From positions 1-64,000 of the forward strand of contig JAULBX010014425.1 in NCBI GenBank assembly GCA_032358255.1: a DNA stretch of 64,000 bases, read 5' to 3'. Below, piece by piece: positions 35,106 to 44,463 of this stretch. Both the position numbers and the translations under genes were made by a program. The notes beneath the pieces were generated by a model. The model saw only the letters and a list, made by a program, of their open reading frames with translations, made no database searches and was not told the origin of the DNA. Position 1 is the stretch's first letter; every line of letters begins with the position of its first letter. Source of the DNA: Heterotrichella gracilis (Eukaryota; Sar; Xanthophyceae; Tribonematales; Xanthonemataceae).

Positions 35106-35113
35106 CAAAGATA
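35106..35113 (-). promoter_or_regulatory. -7 element for riboswitch-controlled operon
   Basis: Minus strand TATCTTTG, an exact TAnnTTTG match, just before the riboswitch. The -33 region has only TTCTTT at the right distance. It sets the transcript start near 35100. Confidence 0.6.
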
Positions 35114-35164
35114 AAGAATTGTATTTTAATTAAAGAATTTATTTTTTCTTTGCAGTCGAAACTA

Positions 35165-35845
35165 ATGGAACAAGCACAAAAAATAGAATTGATAAATTAC
35201 CTAACCGGGTTTATTTCTGATAGTCGCAAAAAACGTTTTGATGAAGTATTAGGACAACGCACCGATCATTTGAGAATTGTTTTGGAAGACGTTTATCAGG
35301 GCCACAACGCAGCAGCGATTTTGAGAAGCAGCGATTGTTTTGGCATACAGAATATACATTACATTGAAGGACGAAATTCAATGAAAATGAGCGCAGATGT
35401 GGATATGGGTAGCAGCAAATGGCTTAACATTCATAAACACAAAGGTCATGAGAATAATACACTCGAAGCCATAAAAGAATTAAAAAGTAAAGGTTATAGA
35501 ATAGTTGCAACAACACCGCATAAAGATGATTGTACAATTGATAAATTACCGGTAGATAAAAAACTGGCTTTGTTTTTTGGAACAGAAATAGAAGGAATTT
35601 CGCAAACGATCTTTGACAACGCTGATGAGTTTGTAAAAATACCAATGTATGGTTTTACAGAAAGTTTTAACGTGAGTGTTTGCGCCGCATTATGTCTATA
35701 CGAATTAACCACCCGTATCAGAGAAACGGTGCCTGATCATTTACTAACTGAAGATGAAAAAATTGATATTTATTTTGATTGGTTAGTTAATAGCATTGAT
35801 GCAAGTGTTGGTTTGATAGAGAATTTTTATAAGGATAAAAAGTAA
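35165..35845 (+). CDS. trmH: TrmH-family RNA 2'-O-methyltransferase (probable tRNA Gm18)
   Basis: SPOUT-fold, SAM-dependent enzyme. From ATG 35165 the 226 residues include RIVLEDVYQGHNAAAILRSSDCFG (motif 1 region: N and R of the active site), LALFFGTEIEGIS (motif 2) and IPMYGFTESFNVSVCAALCLYEL (motif 3), in the E. coli TrmH order. A C-terminal helical extension fits TrmH rather than RlmB. An upstream in-frame TTG at 35150 would add five residues and is less likely. It diverges from the B12 operon and converges on hemW. Confidence 0.93.
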   Translation: MEQAQKIELINYLTGFISDSRKKRFDEVLGQRTDHLRIVLEDVYQGHNAAAILRSSDCFGIQNIHYIEGRNSMKMSADVDMGSSKWLNIHKHKGHENNTLEAIKELKSKGYRIVATTPHKDDCTIDKLPVDKKLALFFGTEIEGISQTIFDNADEFVKIPMYGFTESFNVSVCAALCLYELTTRIRETVPDHLLTEDEKIDIYFDWLVNSIDASVGLIENFYKDKK

Positions 35846-35850
35846 AGATT

Positions 35851-36972
35851 CTAATCCATAAAAAAATCAGAGGCAATGCCATCGGCATACAAACGCGCTT
35901 GTGTATTTAAAGTATAAACGCCTTTATTCTCTTCGAAATCGTTTTGTTTTTCACTTATCATTTTTAAAAAATGAGCGAGGATCTTTTCTCCAAAAAGTTG
36001 TTTTATCTCTTCTGCATTGCAACCCCAAATGGTGCGCAAACGCGTTAAAACATATTCGTTATACCTATCGTTAACGCTCAATTCTTCTTTCTCAAAATAG
36101 TTTGTGTTTTGTGAAATTGCTTTTATATAAAGTGAATTATTTTTTACATTCCATTGGCGAGATGTTCCGTTAAAAGAATGAGCAGATGGACCAAGGCCTA
36201 AATATTCTTTTTGCAACCAATAATTGCTATTGTGTTTTGCGAAAAAACCCGGTTTGCCAAAATTAGAAATTTCGTAATGAATAAAATTGTTCTGTTTCAA
36301 AATATCCGACATCATTAAAAACTGTTTGCTACTTAGATCATCATTTATTGAGGGTTCTTTTCCTTTGGCGTTTTGAATACCAAGAACTGTTTTATTTTCT
36401 ATAGTGAGGTTATAAGAAGAAATATGCTGTGTGTTTAAACTAACGGTTTGCAGCAGTGTGTTCTCCCAACTTTTAAGATCCTGAAATTTACTACCGTAAA
36501 TAAGATCAATAGTTATATTGTTAAAACCTGCGTCCTGCGCCATTTTTACAGAATTTACAGATTGCGAGGAGTTATGAGCGCGGTTCATCCATTTTAGTTC
36601 TTCATCGTTAAAACTTTGCAATCCAATACTTAAACGATTGATACCTAATGATTTCCATTCGCTTAGGTTTTCTAAAGAAATATCATCGGGATTGGCTTCT
36701 ATGGTAATCTCGGAAGCGTTATCATAACCAAACCGCTTATTTAAGGCTTCAAAAATAGCTTCAAATTCTGCTCTGTTTAGTAAACTCGGTGTTCCACCAC
36801 CGAAATATATACTTTCTAACCTCTTGTTTTTTAAATAGTTATACCTCAACTCGATCTCTTTAACAATTGAATTAACTAGCGAGTTTTTATCGTTTAAATT
36901 TGTGCTGAAATGAAAATCGCAATAGCTGCAAGCCTGCCTGCAATAAGGAATATGTAAGTAAATGCCCGCCAA
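35851..36972 (-). CDS. hemW: Radical SAM heme chaperone HemW
   Basis: The 373 residues open with MAGIYLHIPYCRQACSYCDF, giving the CxxxCxxC cluster motif followed by FHF as in HemW, and IYFGGGTPSLL then RLSIGLQSFNDEELKWMNRAH. A C-terminal HemN-like domain is present. The family was long called coproporphyrinogen III oxidase but lacks the extra features of HemN; it delivers heme to respiratory enzymes. The start is TTG (36972), fixed by the conserved N-terminus. Confidence 0.93.
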   Translation of the reverse strand: MAGIYLHIPYCRQACSYCDFHFSTNLNDKNSLVNSIVKEIELRYNYLKNKRLESIYFGGGTPSLLNRAEFEAIFEALNKRFGYDNASEITIEANPDDISLENLSEWKSLGINRLSIGLQSFNDEELKWMNRAHNSSQSVNSVKMAQDAGFNNITIDLIYGSKFQDLKSWENTLLQTVSLNTQHISSYNLTIENKTVLGIQNAKGKEPSINDDLSSKQFLMMSDILKQNNFIHYEISNFGKPGFFAKHNSNYWLQKEYLGLGPSAHSFNGTSRQWNVKNNSLYIKAISQNTNYFEKEELSVNDRYNEYVLTRLRTIWGCNAEEIKQLFGEKILAHFLKMISEKQNDFEENKGVYTLNTQARLYADGIASDFFMD

Positions 36973-37142
36973 ATGCTTGTTATTATTGAGTTTATTGATG
37001 AAAGTTGTTTAAGCAAAGATAAATGGGTAAATCTATTACATTAAATGCTCAAATTTGGGCTTTTTCCTCAAAAAAATTTAATTTTTTTAACGATTTGTAT
37101 AATATTTATTATATTAGCAGCCTATAAACTCATAATTAAAGT

Positions 37143-39203
37143 ATGAAAAACATTACTAAGTTTACTTTAACCGCAGCAGCTCTGGTTATTTTTGTTGCAA
37201 ACGGATTCTCGCAAAAATTGCTTAAAAAGGCAGATGCAGCTTTTGAAGCTCGTCAGTACTATAACGCCATAAATATGTATAAACAGGCATATGCAGGCGC
37301 TCCAAAAGATAAAAAGCCAATGATAATGTATAAATCAGGCTATGCAGCTCAGGAGATCAACGATTATAAAGGCGCTGAGACTTTTTATCAAAAAGCGATC
37401 GCTTCTAATTATGACGATCCTACAGTTTATTTACATTTAGCTGAAGTATTAAAAAGTCAGATGAAATATCCTGAGGCAATTGTTGAATATAACAATTACA
37501 AAGCAAAAGGCGGAAACGCTAAAAAAGCTGACCTTGGTGTAAAATCTTGTGAATTAGCCCAGCAATGGAAAGACGCTCCTCAACGTTATAAGCTTGAGAA
37601 TATGTCTTTAATGAATTCTAAAGAAAGTGATTACTCACCTAGCTTTGCAGATAAAAAGAATCAAACTTTAGTTATCACTTCTCGCAGAGAAGGTGCTTTA
37701 GGTTCTCAAGAGGTTAACATCGGTTCAAACCACTCAGATCTTTACGAAACAAAAATTGATAAGAACGGTAAATGGTCAACTCCTGTTTTATTACCTCCAG
37801 CAATCTCTTCTCCGGTTAACGAAGGACAAGGTTGGGTAAGCAAAAAAGGTGATATGATCTTCTTTACTCGTTGCCCTGAAGAAAAGAATAAGCAAGTAAA
37901 ATGCGGTTTATATATGGCAAAAAAACAAGGTAGTACTTGGGGTGTTGCTACACGTTTGCCGTTTAATAATGATACTGTACAATTTGGTCATCCAACTTTA
38001 ACTGCTGATGGTAAATTTTTATATTTTGCTTCTCGTATGAATGGCGGATATGGTGGAATTGATATCTGGAGATGTACTTATGATGCAAAAGCAAATGTTT
38101 GGGGTCAACCTACAAATGCTGGTCCTGCTGTTAATACAGAAGGAGACGAAATGTATCCAACGGTTTCTGATGATGGTAAAAAATTATATTTCTCGTCAAA
38201 CTATCACCCGGGAATGGGAGGTTTAGATATTTTTGTTGCTGAAGCTGGTGCTGATGGCAAATTCTCAAAAGCAGTAGAAAACCTTAAATACCCTATCAAC
38301 TCTTCATACGATGATTTCGGAATTATATTTGAAGGTAAAAAACAACGTGGTTATTTAACTTCTAACCGTGAAGGCGGAAAAGGAAGCGATGATATCTGGA
38401 GTTTTAACTTGCCTCCTTTAAATTTCAATATCAAAGGTATGGCAATGAGCAAAGGGGATGACAGAACCGGTGCAGGAAGAGGCGAAGCTGTTGAATTAGT
38501 TAAAGTTAAAATAGTTGGTAGCGATGGTTCTATAAACGAATTCACAACTCCAAAAGATGGTAACTATACATTTAAATTAAAAGAAAAAACAACTTACACA
38601 CTTTCAACTTCAACTGATAAAACAACTAAATCACCAACCTTTACAAAAGGTTATTTAGCTTCTAAAGATCAACGTGTTGTTACAACAGTTGGTTTAGGTG
38701 CTTCGAAAGATTTTATTGCTGATTTTGAATTAGCTCCGGTTGTACCGTTCATTCGTATGCCACAAATTCTTTATGCTTTAGGTAGTGCTGAATTACTTCC
38801 TGAGTCAAAAGATTCACTACAATTCTTATATCAAACTTTAGTAGATAACCCTACAACCGTTGTTGAGTTAAACTCACACACAGATAGCCGTGGTGATGCT
38901 GCAAAAAATCAGGATCTATCGCAACGTCGTGCTCAATCTTGTGTTGATTATTTAGTAAAAGATAAAGGCATCAACCCTGCTCGTTTACAAGCTAAAGGTT
39001 ATGGTAAAACTCAATTATTAATCGGCGATGATGTTATTGCAAAAGCAAAAACTAAACAAGAAAAAGAAGCTTTACACGCGTTAAACCGTAGAACAGCTTT
39101 CCGTATCTTAAATTGGGATTTTGTTGATCCGAATGCTCCTAAAACTCCGGTTAAAGGTGGCGGAAACAATACCACTAAAGATCCAGATGAAGACGAAGAA
39201 TAA
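37143..39203 (+). CDS. PorE-like OmpA-family envelope protein (TPR, PD40 propeller, OmpA C-terminal)
   Basis: A 686-residue periplasmic or outer-membrane-anchored protein. In order: signal peptide (1-23), TPR repeats (about 25-135), PD40-type propeller blades (about 160-430, e.g. KFLYFASRMNGGYGGIDIW, KLYFSSNYHPGMGGLDIF), a carboxypeptidase-regulatory-like domain (about 430-525) and an OmpA peptidoglycan-binding domain (about 545-660, with SHTDSRGDAAKNQDLSQRRA). This is the PorE architecture, which links T9SS parts to peptidoglycan. Codons look strongly biased (CGT, GCT, TCT), fitting high expression. A strong terminator follows. PorP/SprF is not adjacent, so T9SS membership is inferred. Confidence 0.9.
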   Translation: MKNITKFTLTAAALVIFVANGFSQKLLKKADAAFEARQYYNAINMYKQAYAGAPKDKKPMIMYKSGYAAQEINDYKGAETFYQKAIASNYDDPTVYLHLAEVLKSQMKYPEAIVEYNNYKAKGGNAKKADLGVKSCELAQQWKDAPQRYKLENMSLMNSKESDYSPSFADKKNQTLVITSRREGALGSQEVNIGSNHSDLYETKIDKNGKWSTPVLLPPAISSPVNEGQGWVSKKGDMIFFTRCPEEKNKQVKCGLYMAKKQGSTWGVATRLPFNNDTVQFGHPTLTADGKFLYFASRMNGGYGGIDIWRCTYDAKANVWGQPTNAGPAVNTEGDEMYPTVSDDGKKLYFSSNYHPGMGGLDIFVAEAGADGKFSKAVENLKYPINSSYDDFGIIFEGKKQRGYLTSNREGGKGSDDIWSFNLPPLNFNIKGMAMSKGDDRTGAGRGEAVELVKVKIVGSDGSINEFTTPKDGNYTFKLKEKTTYTLSTSTDKTTKSPTFTKGYLASKDQRVVTTVGLGASKDFIADFELAPVVPFIRMPQILYALGSAELLPESKDSLQFLYQTLVDNPTTVVELNSHTDSRGDAAKNQDLSQRRAQSCVDYLVKDKGINPARLQAKGYGKTQLLIGDDVIAKAKTKQEKEALHALNRRTAFRILNWDFVDPNAPKTPVKGGGNNTTKDPDEDEE

Positions 39204-39224
39204 TCGTTGTTCTTAAATCATATT

Positions 39225-39256
39225 AAAAGGCTGCAAAATTTGTAGCCTTTTTTTTT
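39225..39256 (+). terminator. Intrinsic terminator after PorE-like gene
   Basis: AAAAGGCT-GCAAA, loop, TTTG-TAGCC, then a long T-tract. A stem of about ten pairs with a mismatch, directly after the stop. Confidence 0.85.
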
Positions 39257-39291
39257 GCATTATTCTTACCTTTAAATGATAAGTAATTGAA

Positions 39292-42200
39292 TTGGAAAAT
39301 TTTGTAGTTTATAGATCAAGTGCGGGAAGCGGAAAAACATTTACGCTCGTTAAAGAATACTTGCGCTTATCTCTATCCGATCCAAAAAAATTAAACAGTA
39401 ACTACAAACGCATACTTGCTGTTACCTTCACTAATAAAGCAGCTGCAGAAATGAAACAGCGCATCCTCGATGCATTGGATCAAATTGCCAATAAAACACA
39501 ACTACCATTTGTTGGAAAACTCTTATGTGAAGAACTAAAAATTAAACAGGAAGAGTTAAAACAAAGGTCAAAGATCGTATTAAGCCAAATACTACACCAC
39601 TACTCCGATTTTTCTATTGGTACCATCGATAGCTTTACGCATAAAATTGTAAAGACCTTTGCGCACGATCTGAAACTACCGGTTAATTTTAATCTCGAAA
39701 TGGATGTGGAAGGCTTTTACGACAAAGTAATTTCAACACTGTTTAATCAAATTGGAGAAGATGAATATATAAGTAAATTATTAAAAGAGTTTGTTTTAAA
39801 TAAAGCCGAAGAAAATGCCAGCTGGGATCCTGAAAAAGCAATCAAAGAATTTGCAAAGCTTTTGCAAAAGGAAAACTCCGACAGCTACCTCCAAAAATTA
39901 AAACACTTTAGTCCGCAAGAACTCGAAGAGATAAGGAAAGAACTATTTGCTTACATAAGTCATTATAACTCGCATTTAAAAACCGAGGGACAAAAAGCCA
40001 TCGATCTTATTTCTAAAAATGGTTTAAGCGATAATGATTTTAGTTATAAAGCAAGCGGACCTCAAAGTTTTTTTAAAAAATGTGTTAATCAAAATGTAGA
40101 TATTGAAGCCACCGTTAAAGGCAGAACCATTGATGCAATTGAAAAAAATGCATGGGCCAATAAAGAAACACCAAACAAAAATAAAGTAGAAGCCATTAGC
40201 TCTCAATTAACTTCAATTGCGCGCCACTTAATTGATTTTATAAAAGAAAATCATTCTTATTACAGTTTATGTAAATTATTAAGCACACAAATTTACCCTT
40301 TGCTACTTTTGAAAAAAATTGAAGAAATAAGTAGCGATAAAAAACAAGAAGAACGTTTGGTATTTATAAGTGAGTTCAATAAAAACATTTTCGATTTAAT
40401 TAATAATGAACCAACGCCCTTTATTTACGAAAGGTTGGGAGAAAAGTATCAGCATTACTTATTAGATGAGTTTCAGGACACGAGCACACTGCAATGGCAT
40501 AACATCTTGCCTCTCATTGATAATTCATTATCAAACGGCTGGTTTAATTTAATTGTTGGCGATGGCAAACAAAGTATTTATAGATGGCGAAATGCCAATG
40601 TGAAACAATTTATCGATCTACCTGAAATTGAAAATGCAACTGGCAATTTTTTGATAGAAGAAAGAAGTGACAACCTGAACCGCAATTTTAAAGAGAAATT
40701 ACTGGACACCAATTATAGAAGCCTTTCTACGATCATAAACTTTAATAACGCTCTTTTTAATAAATTAAGTGATGATCTTTTGAGTGACTCCCACAAAAAA
40801 ATATATAAAGATCAACGCCAGGAAGTAAAACACTTAGGGACAGGGCTCATTACAGTAAATACCGGCAAAGTAAACCGTGAAGAGCTTGACGAGTTGAATT
40901 TTAATCTAATTAAAATGCAGATACAAAATGCGCTCAGTTCTAAATTTGAATATAAAGACATTTGTATTATTGTACGCAAAAACACACACGGCAACAACAT
41001 TGCCGATTTTTTAATGCAGAACCAAATTCCAATTGTTTCATCTGACTCTTTATTATTAAAAAATAATCTTGAAGTAAATACAATTATTAGTTACTTAAAT
41101 TATCTTTCTAATAACCAGGATAAAGTTAGTGCCACCGCAGTAATTAATTATTTACAGCAAACGCAACAAATAAGCAATAAAGAATTTACAACCGGCGCGC
41201 AAAAACTAGCTAAGAACATTCCACTCTTTGAAGTATTAAAAAGTTTTAATATTAACTTACCCGATCAAGATCTTTCATTGAACAATCTCTTCGATCATTG
41301 TTTAATAATTATCAACGCTCTTTCATTGAATAACAATGGCTATCCTTATATCCGTTTCTTTTTGGATGAAGTGAACGAATATCTCATAACAAAAAATTCT
41401 AACATTTCTTCTTTTTGTGAATGGTGGAAAGTACGCAGCCAAAAAGCATCTTTAATAATTCCTGCAAATACGAACGCGGTAAAAATAATGACCATTCATG
41501 CAAGCAAGGGACTAGAATTTCCTGTGGTAATCGTTCCATATTGTAACAGCAATTTTTACAGAGCTAATGATAGCTGGGTAGAATTAAATAACGCTAAAAT
41601 AAAATTACCTGTAGCAGCCATTAATCTTTCTTCTAAAGTGAAAAACGCCGGCCTCGAAAAAGAATTTGCTTTAGAAGAACAGGAACAGATCCTTGAAAAT
41701 TTGAATTTGCTTTATGTGGCATTTACACGCGCGTCAGAGAGGCTCCATATTATTTCAGCTTACTCAAATAATAGCAAAACACTTATTAGCCATTGGATAG
41801 AAAAATATCTTACCGACAACTTAAAACCAAAAGCAACCAACTATTTTGAGATCGGCGAAATTAATAACAAACAATTGCAAGAATCAAAAGAAAGTCCGGA
41901 ACATTTTAATTTGAAGCCGCTAAAATTTGACACATCAAACAATGTTATACAAATAAAAGCATCGCATCTACTTAACTCTGAAGATTCTCATGAAGCAAAA
42001 GAAATGGGCATTATTATTCACTGGATCTTGTCCAAGATCAATAATAACAAAGAGGTAGATGAAGCAATAAACCAGGCACTTTTAGAGGGCATGATAAACA
42101 CAACACAGATTATGCCTATTAAAGAGAAGCTGAACAGGTTAGTACATCATCCTGAATTAAGGAACTATTTTGAATCTGAAAAAAATTACAAAATAGAAAT

Positions 42201-42420
42201 GGAAATAGCCACTTTTAGTGGTGAAGTACTCCGGCCTGATAGGATAATACTTGAAGAGAAATTAACCACCATTATTGATTATAAAACAGGTAGGGAAAAT
42301 AACAAAAAATATTTTAAACAATTATTAAAATACCAGGAGGCCATGATTAACATGGGATATAGCAACATTAAAAGTTTACTGGTTTATATAGATGATCTTA
42401 CAATTGTTGAACTAAAATAG
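39292..42420 (+). CDS. AddA-like UvrD-type helicase with C-terminal PD-(D/E)XK nuclease
   Basis: A 1042-residue recombination helicase-nuclease of the RecB/AddA type, for processing double-strand ends. Helicase motifs run in order: I SSAGSGKTFTL, Ia LAVTFTNKAAAEM, II YLLDEFQDTS, III GDGKQSIYRWRN, V IMTIHASKGLEFPVVIV, VI LYVAFTRASERL. The C-terminus holds a nuclease core, RPDRIILEE then TIIDYKTGRE (catalytic D and D-x-K). The start is TTG, fixed by VVYRSSAGSGKT nearby. A partner AddB is usually needed but is not present in the window. Its regulatory Chi-type recognition cannot be seen. Confidence 0.92.
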   Translation: MENFVVYRSSAGSGKTFTLVKEYLRLSLSDPKKLNSNYKRILAVTFTNKAAAEMKQRILDALDQIANKTQLPFVGKLLCEELKIKQEELKQRSKIVLSQILHHYSDFSIGTIDSFTHKIVKTFAHDLKLPVNFNLEMDVEGFYDKVISTLFNQIGEDEYISKLLKEFVLNKAEENASWDPEKAIKEFAKLLQKENSDSYLQKLKHFSPQELEEIRKELFAYISHYNSHLKTEGQKAIDLISKNGLSDNDFSYKASGPQSFFKKCVNQNVDIEATVKGRTIDAIEKNAWANKETPNKNKVEAISSQLTSIARHLIDFIKENHSYYSLCKLLSTQIYPLLLLKKIEEISSDKKQEERLVFISEFNKNIFDLINNEPTPFIYERLGEKYQHYLLDEFQDTSTLQWHNILPLIDNSLSNGWFNLIVGDGKQSIYRWRNANVKQFIDLPEIENATGNFLIEERSDNLNRNFKEKLLDTNYRSLSTIINFNNALFNKLSDDLLSDSHKKIYKDQRQEVKHLGTGLITVNTGKVNREELDELNFNLIKMQIQNALSSKFEYKDICIIVRKNTHGNNIADFLMQNQIPIVSSDSLLLKNNLEVNTIISYLNYLSNNQDKVSATAVINYLQQTQQISNKEFTTGAQKLAKNIPLFEVLKSFNINLPDQDLSLNNLFDHCLIIINALSLNNNGYPYIRFFLDEVNEYLITKNSNISSFCEWWKVRSQKASLIIPANTNAVKIMTIHASKGLEFPVVIVPYCNSNFYRANDSWVELNNAKIKLPVAAINLSSKVKNAGLEKEFALEEQEQILENLNLLYVAFTRASERLHIISAYSNNSKTLISHWIEKYLTDNLKPKATNYFEIGEINNKQLQESKESPEHFNLKPLKFDTSNNVIQIKASHLLNSEDSHEAKEMGIIIHWILSKINNNKEVDEAINQALLEGMINTTQIMPIKEKLNRLVHHPELRNYFESEKNYKIEMEIATFSGEVLRPDRIILEEKLTTIIDYKTGRENNKKYFKQLLKYQEAMINMGYSNIKSLLVYIDDLTIVELK

Positions 42421-42456
42421 CTATATTCGTATCTCAAATTCAAACAATTTATTGAA

Positions 42457-44463
42457 ATGAAAAAAGCCATTTTATCCTTTTTAATACTTCAAGCGCTAAA
42501 CTGTTTATCACAAAAGGCGGGTATTAATTTCTCCTATATTGACTCGAGTGCTAACCCTCGTAATGATTTTTATACTTTTTGCAATGGTAAATGGCAAAAA
42601 TCATTTGTGCTTCCTGAAAGCGACCCTCGTTACGGGAGTTTTAACGAGATAAATAATAATAATCTGAAAAACATAAAAGTTATTTTGGATAATGCTTCAA
42701 AAAATAAAGCAGCTGCACCAAATTCTAACGCGCAAAAATTAAGAGACTTTTATAATATTGCTATGGACTCTGTAAATGCAGATAAATTAGCATTCGCTCC
42801 AATAAGAGAGCAGTTAGCTAAAATTGATGCCGTTAAAACAGTAGATGAACTTATTGCTTTAAAATCCGACTTGGATTTTGATGGAGTAGCTTTATTTTTT
42901 GGCGGAGGTGTTAGTATTGATGCGAAGAATAGTAAAAAGAACAGATATAGTCTTTCGCAGGCAGGCCTTGGTCTTGGCGAAAGAGATTATTATTATAATC
43001 CTCAATTCGAATCAATAAGAACAGAATACGTTAAATATCTTTCCAATTTATTTGAATTAATAGGCGTTGAAAAAAAATCAAGTTACGACAATGCTAACCT
43101 TGTTTTTAATTTTGAAAAACAAATGGCGGACAATGCGCTTACCCGATTGGAAATGAGAAATCCCGAAAAATTGTATAACATTTTTACTCCCGCTAGTTTA
43201 AAACAATTGACACCAACAATAAACTGGGATACATATTTTAAGAAAAAGAATATCCAGCATCCCGATACAGTTATTGTTACTTCTTTAAAGTATTTTAACA
43301 AATTAGGCGAACTGTTAAATTCCACTACGGTTGAAAGTTTAAAGCTGTACGCAAAAGCACAATTGTTAATGGAAGCAGCTCCTTACTTGTCAAGTAAATT
43401 TGAAGAAGTGAATTTTGCATTCAGGGGAAAGGTTCTTAGTGGCGCACCAAAAATGAAACCAAGATGGGAACGTGTTCAGGCCGCTATGGATAGAGTAATA
43501 GGTGATATTGTTTCGGAAGAATTCGTTAAAAAACACTTTACGCCAAAAGCAAAAGCAAAAGTGAATTCGCTTATTGATAATTTAATTTTGGCTTACCGTG
43601 AACGGATCAATTCAAGAACCTGGATGGATGATGGCACCAAAAAACAAGCCAATAGAAAATTAGACCTTTTAATTCGAAAAGTTGGTTATCCCGAAAAGTG
43701 GAAAGATTATTCAAAACTAACTATTGCTACTGATAATTATTGGGCCAATTATACCCGCGGTGTAAGATATGCAGTGATAGATAACCTTGGTGATCTTAAA
43801 AAACCTGCTGACAGAACTAAGTGGCAAATGACTCCTGTAACTGTTAATGCATATTACGATCCAACCACTAACGAAATAACCTTTCCTGCAGCAATCATGC
43901 AACCTCCCTTCTTTGATCCGGAAGCAGAAGACGCTGCAAATTACGGCACAATGGGTGCTATCATTGGCCACGAATTAACGCACGGCTTTGATGATCAGGG
44001 TGCGCAATTTGATGCAGATGGAAATATGAAAATGTGGTGGACAAAACAAGACTACGATAATTTTAAAACAAAAACTTTGCTTATTGTAAACCAGTTTAAT
44101 AATTACATTGCAATTGATTCCATGAAAGTAAATGGCAGTATGACGCAAGGCGAGAACATTGCCGATCTAGGTGGCTTAACTATGGCCTATTACGCTTACC
44201 AAAAATCTTTGAAAGGTAAACCCTCAGTAAAAATGGGCGGCTTCACAGGTGAGCAACGTTTCTTTATTGCCTGGGCTCAAGGCTGGAAAGGCGTTTGCAG
44301 AGACGCTGAATTAAAAAGATTAATAACTGTTGATTACCATTCTCCGGGATATTTCAGAGCCTTTGCACCGTTAAGCAATTTGCCGGAATTCTACAAAGCG
44401 TTTGGCGTTAAAGAAGGTGATAAAATGTATACCCCGGAAAATAAACGCGTAGAGATTTGGTAA
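42457..44463 (+). CDS. M13 family (neprilysin-like) secreted metallopeptidase
   Basis: Zinc endopeptidase, periplasmic. The 668 residues have a signal peptide (1-19), an N-terminal M13 domain (NPRNDFYTFCNGKWQKSF), and the catalytic domain with IIGHELTHGFDD (HExxH), ENIADLGG (third Zn ligand, ExxxD) and a C-terminal DYHSPGYFRAFAPLSN. The length fits M13 peptidases. It precedes dacB with a 7-nt overlap, so the two are translated together. Confidence 0.95.
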   Translation: MKKAILSFLILQALNCLSQKAGINFSYIDSSANPRNDFYTFCNGKWQKSFVLPESDPRYGSFNEINNNNLKNIKVILDNASKNKAAAPNSNAQKLRDFYNIAMDSVNADKLAFAPIREQLAKIDAVKTVDELIALKSDLDFDGVALFFGGGVSIDAKNSKKNRYSLSQAGLGLGERDYYYNPQFESIRTEYVKYLSNLFELIGVEKKSSYDNANLVFNFEKQMADNALTRLEMRNPEKLYNIFTPASLKQLTPTINWDTYFKKKNIQHPDTVIVTSLKYFNKLGELLNSTTVESLKLYAKAQLLMEAAPYLSSKFEEVNFAFRGKVLSGAPKMKPRWERVQAAMDRVIGDIVSEEFVKKHFTPKAKAKVNSLIDNLILAYRERINSRTWMDDGTKKQANRKLDLLIRKVGYPEKWKDYSKLTIATDNYWANYTRGVRYAVIDNLGDLKKPADRTKWQMTPVTVNAYYDPTTNEITFPAAIMQPPFFDPEAEDAANYGTMGAIIGHELTHGFDDQGAQFDADGNMKMWWTKQDYDNFKTKTLLIVNQFNNYIAIDSMKVNGSMTQGENIADLGGLTMAYYAYQKSLKGKPSVKMGGFTGEQRFFIAWAQGWKGVCRDAELKRLITVDYHSPGYFRAFAPLSNLPEFYKAFGVKEGDKMYTPENKRVEIW

